A stretch of DNA of 64,000 nt from Paenibacillus helianthi (lineage in GTDB: Bacteria > Bacillota > Bacilli > Paenibacillales > Paenibacillaceae). The notes under the pieces were generated by a model. That model was not told the origin of the DNA. It saw only the letters and a program-made list of their open reading frames with translations, and searched no databases. The DNA lies in NCBI RefSeq assembly GCF_001909055.1, contig NZ_LVWI01000038.1, positions 1 through 64,000 of the forward strand. Reading direction: 5' to 3'. This document shows positions 36,284-45,022 of the stretch, in pieces. The translations under genes and the position numbers were made by a program. Every line of letters starts with the position of its first letter. Within the stretch, counting starts at the first letter, position 1.

Positions 36284-37246
36284 TTACTTGCTTGATGTAC
36301 TTAGTGGCACCGGCAGAGCAGCCTTGGCGCTGGCTTTTGCCTTTTTGCGGCCCAGCCAGTTTGTACCAATGACCCCTGCGATAATCAGCAGCGATCCGAT
36401 CCAGTGATACACTGTAATGTCCTCCCCGAGAAGGACTGCTCCGGCACCGATGGAGACGATGGTCGAGAGATTGGTGAACACGCTCATGAGGGAAGCTTCT
36501 ATTTTGGACAAGATATAGGTTGATGTCAGGGTGGTGACGAGTGATGCGATAACGCCCAAGTACACAGCAGACAAGATAAAGGTGCCGCTCTGGAGCGGCT
36601 GAAGGAAGTCGCCGAGGGTTCCGCTGGCTACATGTCCGGTGAGCGAAGTGATCAGGAAGACGGCGAAGCCGATCCCCATCATCAGGTAGCTGAGTTCAGC
36701 GGGGCTGAAGTGGCTGGAGAGCGAACGGGCCAACACGCTGTACCCGGCAAAGGCCAGGCAGGTCAGAAACAGCAGCACGATCCCGGTCATGTTGGACAGA
36801 TGAAGGCTGCCCCCTTTCATGATAAAGATAAACACAACGCCGAATACAGACAGGAAGATACATAGCTTTTGGAGAAGGGTTGTGGTCTCCTTCAAGAATA
36901 TCGAGGCGATGATCATCGTCACGACCGGAGTAAACGAATAGAGAATCCCTCCCTCGGCAGAAGTCGCGTGCTGGAGTCCGAATACTTGAAGTGTGAAAAA
37001 TCCAAGCGGGTACATGGCAGCCAGCAGCAGTGCCTTGAGAACCGGCTTGCCGCGGTAGGATATTTTGACCCAGCCGAAGGCGACCGGGATCGACATCACT
37101 GCAAATGAAGCGGCGAAGCGGTAGGTTAACGTATCGAGCGGTCCGGCATGGCCGAGCGCCACTTTGGTGAAGAAGAATGAGAATCCGATGATGACTGCGT
37201 TAAGCACGGCAAAGGTATAAGCCAGCTTGAGTCCGTTTTGCTGCAT
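36284..37246 (-). CDS. EamA/DMT-family transporter
   Basis: 320 aa, ten predicted helices in two EamA repeats (FSFFFTKVALGHAGPLDTLTYRF; STYILSKIEASLMSVFTNL...GEDITVYHWIGSLLI), Lys-rich C-terminal tail. Drug/metabolite transporter superfamily, usually metabolite or amino-acid exporters. Divergent from a MocR regulator; a 16-bp dyad lies between, so the regulator probably controls this gene. Substrate unknown. Confidence 0.9.
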   Translation of the reverse strand: MQQNGLKLAYTFAVLNAVIIGFSFFFTKVALGHAGPLDTLTYRFAASFAVMSIPVAFGWVKISYRGKPVLKALLLAAMYPLGFFTLQVFGLQHATSAEGGILYSFTPVVTMIIASIFLKETTTLLQKLCIFLSVFGVVFIFIMKGGSLHLSNMTGIVLLFLTCLAFAGYSVLARSLSSHFSPAELSYLMMGIGFAVFLITSLTGHVASGTLGDFLQPLQSGTFILSAVYLGVIASLVTTLTSTYILSKIEASLMSVFTNLSTIVSIGAGAVLLGEDITVYHWIGSLLIIAGVIGTNWLGRKKAKASAKAALPVPLSTSSK

Positions 37247-37304
37247 GAGTGCATCTCCCTTTCGTGAACAGGACAGGATCGCCGAAACGTCTTATCTGTT
37301 ACTT

Positions 37305-37385
37305 TAAAATTAAAGGGAAATCCGCAGGTCAACAATACCCGTTTTTCGGTACTGTACCGGTACAGTTAACTGATTCCTGTATAAT
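37305..37385. promoter_or_regulatory. Divergent promoters with a GntR/MocR-type dyad
   Basis: A perfect 16-bp palindrome ACTGTACCGGTACAGT (37351-37366) lies between the genes. Minus promoter: TTGACC (37333-37328), 17 bp, TTTTAA (37310-37305), with the dyad upstream of its -35. Plus promoter: -10 TATAAT (37380-37385), with the dyad overlapping the -35 position. This fits repression of the regulator and activation of the transporter. Confidence 0.7.
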
Positions 37386-37412
37386 AAAAGAAAAAGAGAA
37401 GGGAGGCGTGCT

Positions 37413-38756
37413 ATGAAAAAGTTTCATGCAGTCTTATCCCAAATGGAGAAGGGGATCAAGGGAGGACAGTTCAGCCCCGGGCAAAAGCTGCCCTCTGTGC
37501 GTAATGCCGCAGAGTTCTATGGGTGCAGTGTCAGCACGATTCTTCGGGCATATGGGGAGCTGGAGAGATCACACATGATTTATTCCATTCCGCAGAGCGG
37601 ATATTACATGGTGGACAGGACGGAGGAACCGGCCGCTTCCGGCAACAGTGGGGAGATCGATTATGCCTCGGCCTCGCCCGATCTGAACGTATTTCCGTAT
37701 TTGGATTTCCAGCACTGCCTCAACAAGGCGATTGACCGGTACAAGTATCATCTGTTCACCTATGGAGATTCGCTGGGGCTGGAGACGTTGCGCCATACGC
37801 TGGTGTCTCATCTGGCAGAGTATCAGGTTTTTGCCAAAATGGAACGCATCCTGATCACTTCGGGTATCCAGCAGGCGCTGGAGATTCTGGCCAGGATGCC
37901 GTTCCCGAACGGCAGGACGGAAATATTGGTTGAACAGCCGAGCTATGATATTTACCTGCGGTATTTGGAGGCGGAAGGGGTGACGGTGAGCGGAATCGCC
38001 CGTTCAGCGGCAGGGATGGATCTGCAGGAGCTGGAGGAGAGGTTCAGAGGCGGACGAATCAAATTCTTTTATACCATGCCCAGATATCATAATCCGCTTG
38101 GAACCTCGTACAGCGCAGAGGAACGGAGAGCCATCGCCGGGTTAGCGGGCAAATACGATGTATACATCATCGAGGATGATTACATGGCGGACCTTGGGGC
38201 GGAGCGGCGGTTTGATCCAATCTATGCGTATGACCAGACGGCTCATGTGGTTTATTTGAAAAGCTTCTCCAAAATCATTTTTCCGGGTCTCCGGCTGGGT
38301 GCGGCTGTGGTGCCTGAACCGCTGCTGGAAACCTTCCGCGCCTATAAAGGCTACACAGACACTTCGTTGTTGTCCCAGGCCGCGCTTGAGGTATACATCA
38401 AGAATGGCATGTACGAGCATCACAGACACAAAATAAAAGCCCTGTATGCCGAAAGGATTCATGCCATGTATGAGGCCCTCCGGCAGCACAATACGGAAGA
38501 TTTGATTGAGGTGTCTGCTGAAAGCTCCGGCATGTATATGCAATTCAAGGTACCGGGAACAGTGAATCTGGAGCGTCTGGTCAAGCGGCTGGGGGAGCGG
38601 AAGATCCGGGTCGTATCCGGCAATGGATTCTATCTGTCCGGGTACCGGAACCGTGAAAAGTTCCTGCGCATCAGCATTTCACGCGCCCGGCTGGATCAGA
38701 TTGATGAGGGGGTCAAGGCCATTGTCCAGGAGGTGAAGCGGGGGAGCGGGTGGTAG
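37413..38756 (+). CDS. MocR-type GntR/aminotransferase regulator
   Basis: 447 aa. N-terminal GntR winged helix (GQFSPGQKLPSVRNAAEFYG, STILRAYGELE) fused to a fold-type-I PLP domain. Landmarks are TSGIQQALEIL, PRYHNPLGTSYS, EDDYMADLG and the PLP-binding Lys in KSFSKIIFPGLRLG. MocR proteins sense PLP or amino compounds. No own biosynthetic partner is nearby, so the divergent EamA transporter is the obvious target. Confidence 0.93.
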   Translation: MKKFHAVLSQMEKGIKGGQFSPGQKLPSVRNAAEFYGCSVSTILRAYGELERSHMIYSIPQSGYYMVDRTEEPAASGNSGEIDYASASPDLNVFPYLDFQHCLNKAIDRYKYHLFTYGDSLGLETLRHTLVSHLAEYQVFAKMERILITSGIQQALEILARMPFPNGRTEILVEQPSYDIYLRYLEAEGVTVSGIARSAAGMDLQELEERFRGGRIKFFYTMPRYHNPLGTSYSAEERRAIAGLAGKYDVYIIEDDYMADLGAERRFDPIYAYDQTAHVVYLKSFSKIIFPGLRLGAAVVPEPLLETFRAYKGYTDTSLLSQAALEVYIKNGMYEHHRHKIKALYAERIHAMYEALRQHNTEDLIEVSAESSGMYMQFKVPGTVNLERLVKRLGERKIRVVSGNGFYLSGYRNREKFLRISISRARLDQIDEGVKAIVQEVKRGSGW

Positions 38757-38836
38757 AGCGCAGCTGTGCCTGTTGTTTGTGGCTCTATTAGTGTTCATAA
38801 TGCCTATATAACTAGAAAAAAAGTGAGGTTAAGATT

Positions 38837-39589
38837 ATGAAACCCAATAACGAAACGCTGGAGCTATTGAACCGGCATACCTCTGTCCGCCAGTTTCTAG
38901 ACAAGCCGGTCAGTGACGGGCAGCTGGCGGCTATCATCGGAGCGGGCCAGATGGCTTCAACCTCCAGCAGTGTCCAGGCTTACACAGTCATTGCAGTGAC
39001 CGAGCCAGCCCTCCAAGCCCAGCTGTCCAAGCTGTCCGGCGGCCAGGCTTACATTGAGCAGTGCCCGGTGTTCCTGGTCTGGTGCGCCGATCTGTACCGT
39101 CTGCGGGAGATCAGCGGACCTTATCTGCAGGGGGCCGAATCTTACGAGGATTCCACCGAGAATCTGATCGTAGCCACCGTCGACGTAGCGCTGGCCGCCC
39201 AGAATGCGGCGGTTGCCGCCGAGTCGCTTGGTCTTGGCATTGTCTATATCGGCGGAATCCGCAATCATATTGCAGAGGTGTCTGAACTGCTGGGACTGCC
39301 CGAGCTGGTCTATCCGGTCTTCGGCATGTGCCTGGGGTATCCCGCCGGAGTGAACGGTATCCGTCCGCGTCTTCCGCTCCAGGCGGTGTTGCATCATAAC
39401 GGCTATCAGGCTGAAACATCGGTAGGACAGGTTAAGGTGTATGATGAAATAACGCGGGATTACATGCGCGAACGGACCGGAGGGCAAAAGGATACGCCTT
39501 GGTCCGAGATGATGGCAGGGCGTCTCGCCCAGCCCTCCCGGCTGCAGATGAAGGAGTTTTTGCTGCAAAAAGGGTTCATGCAGAAATAG
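38837..39589 (+). CDS. NfsA/NfrA-type FMN nitroreductase
   Basis: 250 aa, ATG after GTGAGG. Nitroreductase fold with RHTSVRQFLDKPV (FMN phosphate contacts), SSSVQAYTVIAV, GLGIVYIGGIRNH and a C-terminal QMKEFLLQKGF. Closest in pattern to NADPH-dependent FMN reductase/nitroreductases NfsA and NfrA. Reduces quinones, nitro compounds or free flavin. Monocistronic with a strong terminator. Confidence 0.9.
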   Translation: MKPNNETLELLNRHTSVRQFLDKPVSDGQLAAIIGAGQMASTSSSVQAYTVIAVTEPALQAQLSKLSGGQAYIEQCPVFLVWCADLYRLREISGPYLQGAESYEDSTENLIVATVDVALAAQNAAVAAESLGLGIVYIGGIRNHIAEVSELLGLPELVYPVFGMCLGYPAGVNGIRPRLPLQAVLHHNGYQAETSVGQVKVYDEITRDYMRERTGGQKDTPWSEMMAGRLAQPSRLQMKEFLLQKGFMQK

Positions 39590-39628
39590 GCCGGGATGGC
39601 CTGACGCCTGCCAATTCCATAGGGTCAA

Positions 39629-39679
39629 AGTCAAGAGCCTCCTGTCAACGCTTCACGTTGGCGGGGGGCTCTTTGACTT
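39629..39679 (+). terminator. Terminator of the nitroreductase gene
   Basis: AAGTCAAGAGCC with GGCTCTTTGACTT (one bulge) and an inner AACG/CGTT stem. Confidence 0.7.
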
Positions 39680-39724
39680 GCCAGGCGAAGCAGGCAGATG
39701 GTGCTGTGCTTGCTCTAAGCCGGA

Positions 39725-39736
39725 TGACAATTGTCA
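39725..39736 (+). promoter_or_regulatory. Palindrome upstream of the ABC/two-component operon
   Basis: TGACAATTGTCA, a perfect 12-bp dyad about 105 bp before the ABC ATPase start; another TGACA follows 12 bp later. Candidate site for the NarL-type regulator of this operon. Confidence 0.4.
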
Positions 39737-39829
39737 CCCGGAAAAAATGACAGTCCATACTGATGTCCCCTTCTGTTATTGATTACTATGGAAGTACGGC
39801 AAAGACATTAGGTGATGGAGGAATCAGAC

Positions 39830-40741
39830 ATGAATCACGTGATTGAAATGAACGGCGTCAGTAAAGCCTTTAATGATAAAAAAGCGGTCGACGGTATTAG
39901 CTTTACCATCGGCAAGGGGTCCATTACAGCGGTCCTTGGACCAAACGGAGCGGGGAAAACAACGATGATATCGATGCTGCTGGGGCTGTTGGAACCCACA
40001 GAAGGAACGATTAAGGTATTTGGAAGCTCTCCCCGGGATGTGAGGGTGCGGGAGCGCAGCGGGGCTATGCTGCAGGAGGTGAGCGTAATGGACCGGCTTA
40101 AGGTCCGTGAGATTATCGCCCTGATCCGCAGCTATTATCCGCAGCCGATGGATATGGACTTTCTGCTGGGGGCGACAGGGCTGGCTCCTGCGGATCTGAA
40201 CCGCTATGCAGAGAAGCTCTCCGGCGGCCAAAAGCGCAGTCTCTCCTTTGCGCTGGCGCTGGCGGGAAACCCGCAGCTGCTGTTCCTGGACGAACCGACG
40301 GTTGGACTGGATACCACGGCCCGGCGCCACTTCTGGGACACCGTGAGGGAGCTGGCCGCCCGGGGCACAACGATATTGTTCACGACCCATTATCTGCAGG
40401 AAGCTGAGGATATTGCCGACCGGATTCTGTTGTTCAGTCAAGGGACTATCGTAGCGGACGGCAGTCCGGAAGAGATCAAGGCAAGAATGGTTAAGCAGTC
40501 GCTATCCTTCCTTCCAGCCGGGAATGCCGCACATCTGCGCGGGCAACTGCTGGAACTGCCTTCTGTTGAAGATTGCTACGACAAAGACGGCCGAATCCAT
40601 GTGACCACAGAGAATACGGACGAGGCACTCCGGGGGATTTTTACCGGCGGACTTGCCGTGAGGGATGTGCGTATTCACCAGGGGAGCCTGGATGAAGCAT
40701 TCGAGCAGTTAACCATGAACAGAGAGGAAGATACGAAATGA
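39830..40741 (+). CDS. ABC transporter ATPase
   Basis: 303 aa from the ATG at 39830 with GGAGG eight bases upstream. Walker A GPNGAGKTT, signature LSGGQKRS, Walker B LLFLDEPTVGLD and H-loop TTHYLQEAED. DrrA/CcmA-type ATPase of drug or antibiotic exporters, with a C-terminal extension. First of four overlapping genes (ATPase, permease, kinase, regulator), the same order as B. subtilis yvfRSTU; the LnrLMN-type linearmycin exporter is a functional analogue. Confidence 0.93.
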   Translation: MNHVIEMNGVSKAFNDKKAVDGISFTIGKGSITAVLGPNGAGKTTMISMLLGLLEPTEGTIKVFGSSPRDVRVRERSGAMLQEVSVMDRLKVREIIALIRSYYPQPMDMDFLLGATGLAPADLNRYAEKLSGGQKRSLSFALALAGNPQLLFLDEPTVGLDTTARRHFWDTVRELAARGTTILFTTHYLQEAEDIADRILLFSQGTIVADGSPEEIKARMVKQSLSFLPAGNAAHLRGQLLELPSVEDCYDKDGRIHVTTENTDEALRGIFTGGLAVRDVRIHQGSLDEAFEQLTMNREEDTK

Positions 40742-41478
40742 TGAGACTTGTTGCCGTGCAGTGCAAAGCGGAGATGCTGCGGATTTTCCGCAATCCCTAT
40801 TATGTATTCTGGTCCTTGCTGATGCCGATCATGTTTTACTTTATCTTTACAAGAGTAGTGAACACGGGGCCGGACGATGCATCGGAGTGGCAGGCGCACT
40901 ACCTGATGTCTATGGCCGCTTTCAGTGTAATGGGTTCCGCCATTATGACCATGGGTATCCGGTTGGTCCAGGAGCGGACCCAGGGATGGAGCACATTCAT
41001 CCGTATCACCCCGCTGCCGTCTTCGGTATATTTTACAGGTAAAATGTTCGGCCAGACCCTCATGCATCTGTTCTCGGTACTCTGCATTTTTCTCGCTGGG
41101 TATTTGATGAACGGCGTATCACTGACGGCTGAACAATGGCTGCTGAGTGGACTGTGGATTCTGGCGGGCTCCATGCCTTTTCTGGCCCTCGGTACGCTGA
41201 TAGGTTTCATGAAGCGTGTCGATACAGCAAGCGGTGTCAGCAATGTGCTCTATATGGGGCTGGCGGTTGCCGGAGGCATGTGGATGCCGCTTGATATTAT
41301 GCCGAAGCTGATGCAGCGGATTGGTCACTGGTTGCCTTCCTATCATTTTGGGGATGGGGCCTGGAGGATCGTAGCAGGGAATCATCCGCAGTGGGGAAGC
41401 ATTCTGATTTTGCTCGGATATCTGGCGGTCTTTATGATACTATCGGTCTATATCCGAAAAAAACAGGAAGCGGTGTAA
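40738..41478 (+). CDS. ABC-2 type permease
   Basis: 246 aa, six predicted helices, start overlapping the ATPase stop by ATGA. ABC2_membrane features: RNPYYVFWSLLMPIMFYFIF, RTQGWSTFIRITPLP cytoplasmic loop, GMWMPLDIMPKLMQRIGHWLPSYHF. Pairs with the preceding ATPase to export a hydrophobic compound, plausibly an antimicrobial. Confidence 0.92.
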   Translation: MMRLVAVQCKAEMLRIFRNPYYVFWSLLMPIMFYFIFTRVVNTGPDDASEWQAHYLMSMAAFSVMGSAIMTMGIRLVQERTQGWSTFIRITPLPSSVYFTGKMFGQTLMHLFSVLCIFLAGYLMNGVSLTAEQWLLSGLWILAGSMPFLALGTLIGFMKRVDTASGVSNVLYMGLAVAGGMWMPLDIMPKLMQRIGHWLPSYHFGDGAWRIVAGNHPQWGSILILLGYLAVFMILSVYIRKKQEAV

Positions 41479-41484
41479 TCCATA

Positions 41485-42636
41485 ATGACGCGCAGGCAGT
41501 TCCGGTTGTTTCCGCAAAGATTCGGCTTTTTCCCTTATATGTGGCTCCTGTACTTATTGTTTCCGGTCATCAATCTTCAGGAGGAGCATGGAATTAAGCT
41601 GGTGCTGGGTGCAGTAATGCTGGCCTTGTTCGTCGTGACCTACCGTCAGCTCTATTGGGTCACGGGCAGAAACTTTACCTTGTGGCTGGCTCTGCAGGTG
41701 CTGATTATTGTGATTTTGAGTGTAGCTTATACGCCTTATGATCTGTTTATGGGCTTCTTTACGTCAAATTTTATCGGCTGGTACACGAAGGATAAACACT
41801 TCAAAATGGCTTATTCTGCTTTTGCAGCTATGGTGCTTGTTCCGTTAATTATGGCTACCTGGGGGATGGCTATAGGGGATCTGGTGTTCCTGTACCCTTT
41901 CATGATTATTATGCTGGTCTCCCCGTTCGGTATCCGCTCGCTGTACCGCAAGAGAATGCTCGAAAGGGAGCTGGATCAGGCGAATGAGGTCATCAAGGAG
42001 CTGGTCAAACGTGAGGAACGGATGCGGATCGCCCGGGATCTGCATGATACGCTGGGGCATACGCTGTCGCTGATTACCCTCAAGAGCCAACTGGTGGAAA
42101 AGCTTGCGGCCAAGGATACCGTACGTACACAGGCCGAAGCGAGAGAGATCCAGCGGATTTCACGCGCTGCGCTGCGCCAGGTCCGTGAGCTGGTATCGGA
42201 GATGCGTGCCATATCCGTGGCTGAAGAGCTGGCTGAAGTTGGGGAGATGCTGCGCACTGCGGAGATTGTCCTGGAGATCGAGGGGGATACGGTACTGGAG
42301 GGTGTATCCGACCTGACGCAGAATATTCTGAGTCTCTGCATCAAGGAAGCGGTGACCAATATTGTGAAGCACAGTGAAGCAGACTGGTGCCGGATTGCCA
42401 TTGCCATGGCAGAGGGGGACGTCCAGATTACCATTGAAGATAATGGGGTTGGTCTGCATAGCCGGGACCCGGAAGGCCGGGGGCGGAGCGAAGGCAACGG
42501 GATCAAAGGGATGGCCGAACGGCTGTCGCTGATTGATGGATCGATTACGCTGCGTTCGGGAGCAGAGCGGGGGGCTGTCTTGACGGCAGTGGTCCCGAGA
42601 GTAGTCAAGGAAAGAAAGGATGGAGTGACCGCATGA
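41485..42636 (+). CDS. DesK-like sensor histidine kinase
   Basis: 383 aa. Four to five N-terminal helices with very short loops, then a HisKA_3 domain (RIARDLHDTLGHTLSLITLK with the phospho-His) and HATPase (KEAVTNIVKHSEA, EDNGVGL, GNGIKGMAERL). Loops too short for a ligand domain suggest it senses the membrane or the adjacent transporter. Starts six bases after the permease stop and overlaps the regulator start. Confidence 0.93.
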   Translation: MTRRQFRLFPQRFGFFPYMWLLYLLFPVINLQEEHGIKLVLGAVMLALFVVTYRQLYWVTGRNFTLWLALQVLIIVILSVAYTPYDLFMGFFTSNFIGWYTKDKHFKMAYSAFAAMVLVPLIMATWGMAIGDLVFLYPFMIIMLVSPFGIRSLYRKRMLERELDQANEVIKELVKREERMRIARDLHDTLGHTLSLITLKSQLVEKLAAKDTVRTQAEAREIQRISRAALRQVRELVSEMRAISVAEELAEVGEMLRTAEIVLEIEGDTVLEGVSDLTQNILSLCIKEAVTNIVKHSEADWCRIAIAMAEGDVQITIEDNGVGLHSRDPEGRGRSEGNGIKGMAERLSLIDGSITLRSGAERGAVLTAVVPRVVKERKDGVTA

Positions 42637-43235
42637 TACGCATCGTGATTGCCGAAGATCAGCGCCTGCTGCGCGGGGCCATGGCTTCGCTGCTGGATCT
42701 GGAGGACGATATTGAAGTGGCGGGGGAAGCCGGAGACGGAGCAGAGGCGCTTGCAGTGATTGAACGACTTCAGCCGGATGTATGCCTGATGGACATAGAG
42801 ATGCCTTATAAAAGCGGGCTGGAGGTCGCAGAAACGCTGAAAGCTAAGGGCTGCGCCACCAAAATCATTATCCTGACTACCTTTGCCCGTCCGGGCTATT
42901 TTGAGCGGGGCGTGAAGGCTGGCATTCAAGGTTATCTGCTGAAGGACGAGCCGGTGGATAAGCTGGCGGATGCGATCCGCCGGGTGATGGCCGGACACCG
43001 GGAAGTGTCTCCCGAGCTGGTCTTCGGCAGCCTGCGGGAAGAGAATCCGCTGTCTTCCCGGGAACAGGAGATCCTGAAGCTGGCGGGTGCCGGCCAGAGT
43101 GCGGGGGAAATTGCCGCTACGCTGCACCTTTCCTACGGCACCGTCCGCAATTACATATCGGAAATTCTGAACAAGCTGGAAGTGAAAAGCCGGATCGAAG
43201 CCGTGCGGCTGGCGGAGGAGAAGGGCTGGATGTAG
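42633..43235 (+). CDS. NarL/LuxR-family response regulator
   Basis: 200 aa. Receiver (IAEDQRLLRGAM; phospho-Asp in VCLMDIEMP; Lys in YLLKDEP) and LuxR-type helix-turn-helix (SSREQEILKLAGAGQSAGEIAATLHLSYGTVRNYISEILNK region). Partner of the preceding kinase; likely activates its own ABC operon from the TGACAATTGTCA dyad (inference). Confidence 0.94.
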   Translation: MIRIVIAEDQRLLRGAMASLLDLEDDIEVAGEAGDGAEALAVIERLQPDVCLMDIEMPYKSGLEVAETLKAKGCATKIIILTTFARPGYFERGVKAGIQGYLLKDEPVDKLADAIRRVMAGHREVSPELVFGSLREENPLSSREQEILKLAGAGQSAGEIAATLHLSYGTVRNYISEILNKLEVKSRIEAVRLAEEKGWM

Positions 43236-43347
43236 AAGGAAGGCGTGCTTCAATTGTAGTCCAGATATGCTGCGAATGAAGTGGAAGCTCAGCTGTGCTG
43301 CAGTAGAATGAAATGGAAGTTCAGCTGTGATTGTTAGGCATACTAAA

Positions 43348-43641
43348 AGTGGCTGAGTGGCTGAGTGGCTGAGTAGCTGAGTGGCTGAGTAGCTGAGTAG
43401 CTAAGTGGCTAAGTGGCTGAGTAGCTGAGTAGCTGGGTGGCTGAGTGGCTGAGTAGCTAAGTGGCTGAGTAGCTGAGTGGCTAAGTGGCTAAGTAGCTGA
43501 GTGGCTAAGTGGCTAAGTAGCTGAGTGGCTAAGTGGCTGAGTGGCTGAGTGGCTGAGTAGCTGAGTGGCTGAGTAGCTGAGTGGCTAAGTGGCTGAGTGG
43601 CTGAGTAGCTGAGTAGCTGAGTGGCTAAGTGGCTGGGTAGC
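43348..43641. repeat. Octamer tandem array, about 36 copies
   Basis: Degenerate 8-bp unit GAGTGGCT with variants GAGTAGCT and AAGTGGCT, head to tail for about 290 bp. The variation is confined to two positions. A minus-strand frame reading as repeated ATQLLSHL is a by-product of the array. It follows the response regulator after a 24-bp near-direct repeat (GAATGAAGTGGAAGCTCAGC, 43273 and 43307). Confidence 0.95.
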
Positions 43642-43680
43642 CAAAGGAACAACGGAAAGCAGGCAGTAGGCGAATCTAAA

Positions 43681-43876
43681 GGGTTAGTGGAATTTACACC
43701 CTTAATCTGGCTGGATTTGAGCGTTTTCGGGGTTTAGTGGGATTTTGTACACTTAATTCTGGCCACGGGGTCCTAGACTGGGCTTGAACGCTGAAATAGG
43801 TATACTTTTTCCAAATAAGCGCACTCTATGCTTGTTATGCGCAGAAATAGGTGTACAATTTCCCACTAATTTTCAA
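43681..43876. repeat. Intergenic repeat E4: four ~53-bp units, head to head
   Basis: Units at about 43683 (TTAGTGGAATTTACACCC), 43732 (TTTAGTGGGATTTTGTACAC), both plus sense, then 43793 (AAATAGGTATACTTTTTCCA) and 43844 (AAATAGGTGTACAATTTCCC), minus sense. Same layout as E2 and E5 but more diverged. Confidence 0.75.
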
Positions 43877-43888
43877 CGGAACATATTC

Positions 43889-43926
43889 AATAGGCCCGGC
43901 CCCTCATCATAGGGGGCCGGGCTTAT
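43889..43926. terminator. Bidirectional GC-rich terminator
   Basis: TAGGCCCGGCCCC/GGGGGCCGGGCTTA with loop TCATCATA, followed by TATTTGTT; lies beyond the 3' end of the thi operon. Confidence 0.7.
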
Positions 43927-43984
43927 TTGTTGTAGTTGAGTAAAGACAGCCAATGCATTTCAAACGGGTGAAACGCAAGTTGGC

Positions 43985-44135
43985 CCGCGTGCTGCGAATG
44001 AAATGCGGCCGGCAAGCTGCGAATGGATGCGACCCGGCATGCTGCGTAGATGCGGCCCGGCATGCTACGTGGACGCGGCCCGGCATGCTACGTGGATGCG
44101 GCCTGGCATGTTGCGTGGACGCAGCCTGTAACGCT
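43985..44135. repeat. 23-bp tandem array downstream of thiZ
   Basis: About six degenerate copies of GATGCGGCCCGGCATGCTACGTG, GC-rich, ending five bases before the thiZ stop. Frames across it on both strands are repeat read-through. Confidence 0.85.
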
Positions 44136-44139
44136 GCGT

Positions 44140-44988
44140 TTACCGGGTAGTCCTCGCCTGCTCCTCGCGCATCCATTCCGACAGCTCGCGTCTGAGCTGT
44201 AGAAATTCCAGAGAATCGGTTAATTCCCCGCGCCGCGGACGCGGGAAGGGAACATCAACGATATGCAGGACGGAGCCGGGCCGCCCCGAGAAAACATAAA
44301 TACGGCTGGAGAGAAGGAGTGCTTCCTCGATATTATGGGTAATGAATAGTACAGAACGGCGGTTTTCTTCCCACAGCTCCAGCAGCCAGCGCTGCATCTG
44401 CTCACGGGTCAGCGCATCCAGCGCGCTGAACGGCTCGTCCAGCAGCATTAACTCCTGCGGCGCGAGCAGCGCCCGAAGGAAGGCTGCCCGCTGCTGCATA
44501 CCGCCCGACAGCATATGCGGATAGGCGCGTTCGAACCCGCCCAAGCCGACTTTGTCCAGCCAGTGGCGGGCGGCTGCCCGTGCTTCGGCCTTGGGTTCGC
44601 CTTTCAGCTCACCGGCGAGCAGGACGTTGTCCTCGATGGTCCGCCACGGGAACAGTGCAGGCTGCTGAGGCATATAGCTGATCTCTCCACGCTGCCCGGT
44701 GACGTTCTTACCGCCCATGTTTACCGTTCCGGCATCGGGCAGCTCCAAGCCGCCGATGATGTGGAACAGGGTGCTTTTGCCGCAGCCGGAAGGGCCGACA
44801 ATGGAGACGAATTCCTGGGGCTCAACCGTTAGAGATACATTGTCGAGCACGCGGGTCTCACGGCGGCGGTGGAAGAAAGCTTTGGATACGCCGTCTACAT
44901 TCAGGGCGTGATGCGCGCCTTTAGCTCCCGGCATGTACGCGGAGGAAGCCTGTTCCAAGGTGTTCAAGTTAGGATGGCCTGCTAACAA
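44140..44988 (-). CDS. thiZ: ABC ATPase of thiamine-precursor uptake (ThiZ-like)
   Basis: 282 aa from TTG at 44988 with AAGGAGG about ten bases upstream. SsuB/TauB-type ATPase: Walker A GPSGCGKST, Q-loop MPQQPALFPW, signature LSGGMQQR, Walker B LMLLDEPFSALD, H-loop THNIEEAL. Works with the permease and binding protein of this TPP-riboswitch operon, so the substrate is a pyrimidine precursor of thiamine rather than a sulfonate. Last gene of the operon. Confidence 0.88.
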   Translation of the reverse strand: MLAGHPNLNTLEQASSAYMPGAKGAHHALNVDGVSKAFFHRRRETRVLDNVSLTVEPQEFVSIVGPSGCGKSTLFHIIGGLELPDAGTVNMGGKNVTGQRGEISYMPQQPALFPWRTIEDNVLLAGELKGEPKAEARAAARHWLDKVGLGGFERAYPHMLSGGMQQRAAFLRALLAPQELMLLDEPFSALDALTREQMQRWLLELWEENRRSVLFITHNIEEALLLSSRIYVFSGRPGSVLHIVDVPFPRPRRGELTDSLEFLQLRRELSEWMREEQARTTR

Positions 44989-45022
44989 AATGATTCATCC
45001 TCCTTTCCAGAAAGCTTAAGTA

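Noticed and set aside
41976..43253. 425-codon minus-strand frame opposite the kinase and regulator
   Set aside because: Shadow frame; histidine kinase and receiver motifs are on the plus strand.
43401..43652. 83-codon minus-strand frame with repeated ATQLLSHL
   Set aside because: It is the octamer array read as codons (24-bp period, eight residues); no ribosome site and no gene-like composition.
43907..44176. Cys/His/Ala-rich 89-codon minus-strand frame and a 65-codon plus-strand frame
   Set aside because: Both are read-through of the 23-bp array and thiZ end; no start signals.
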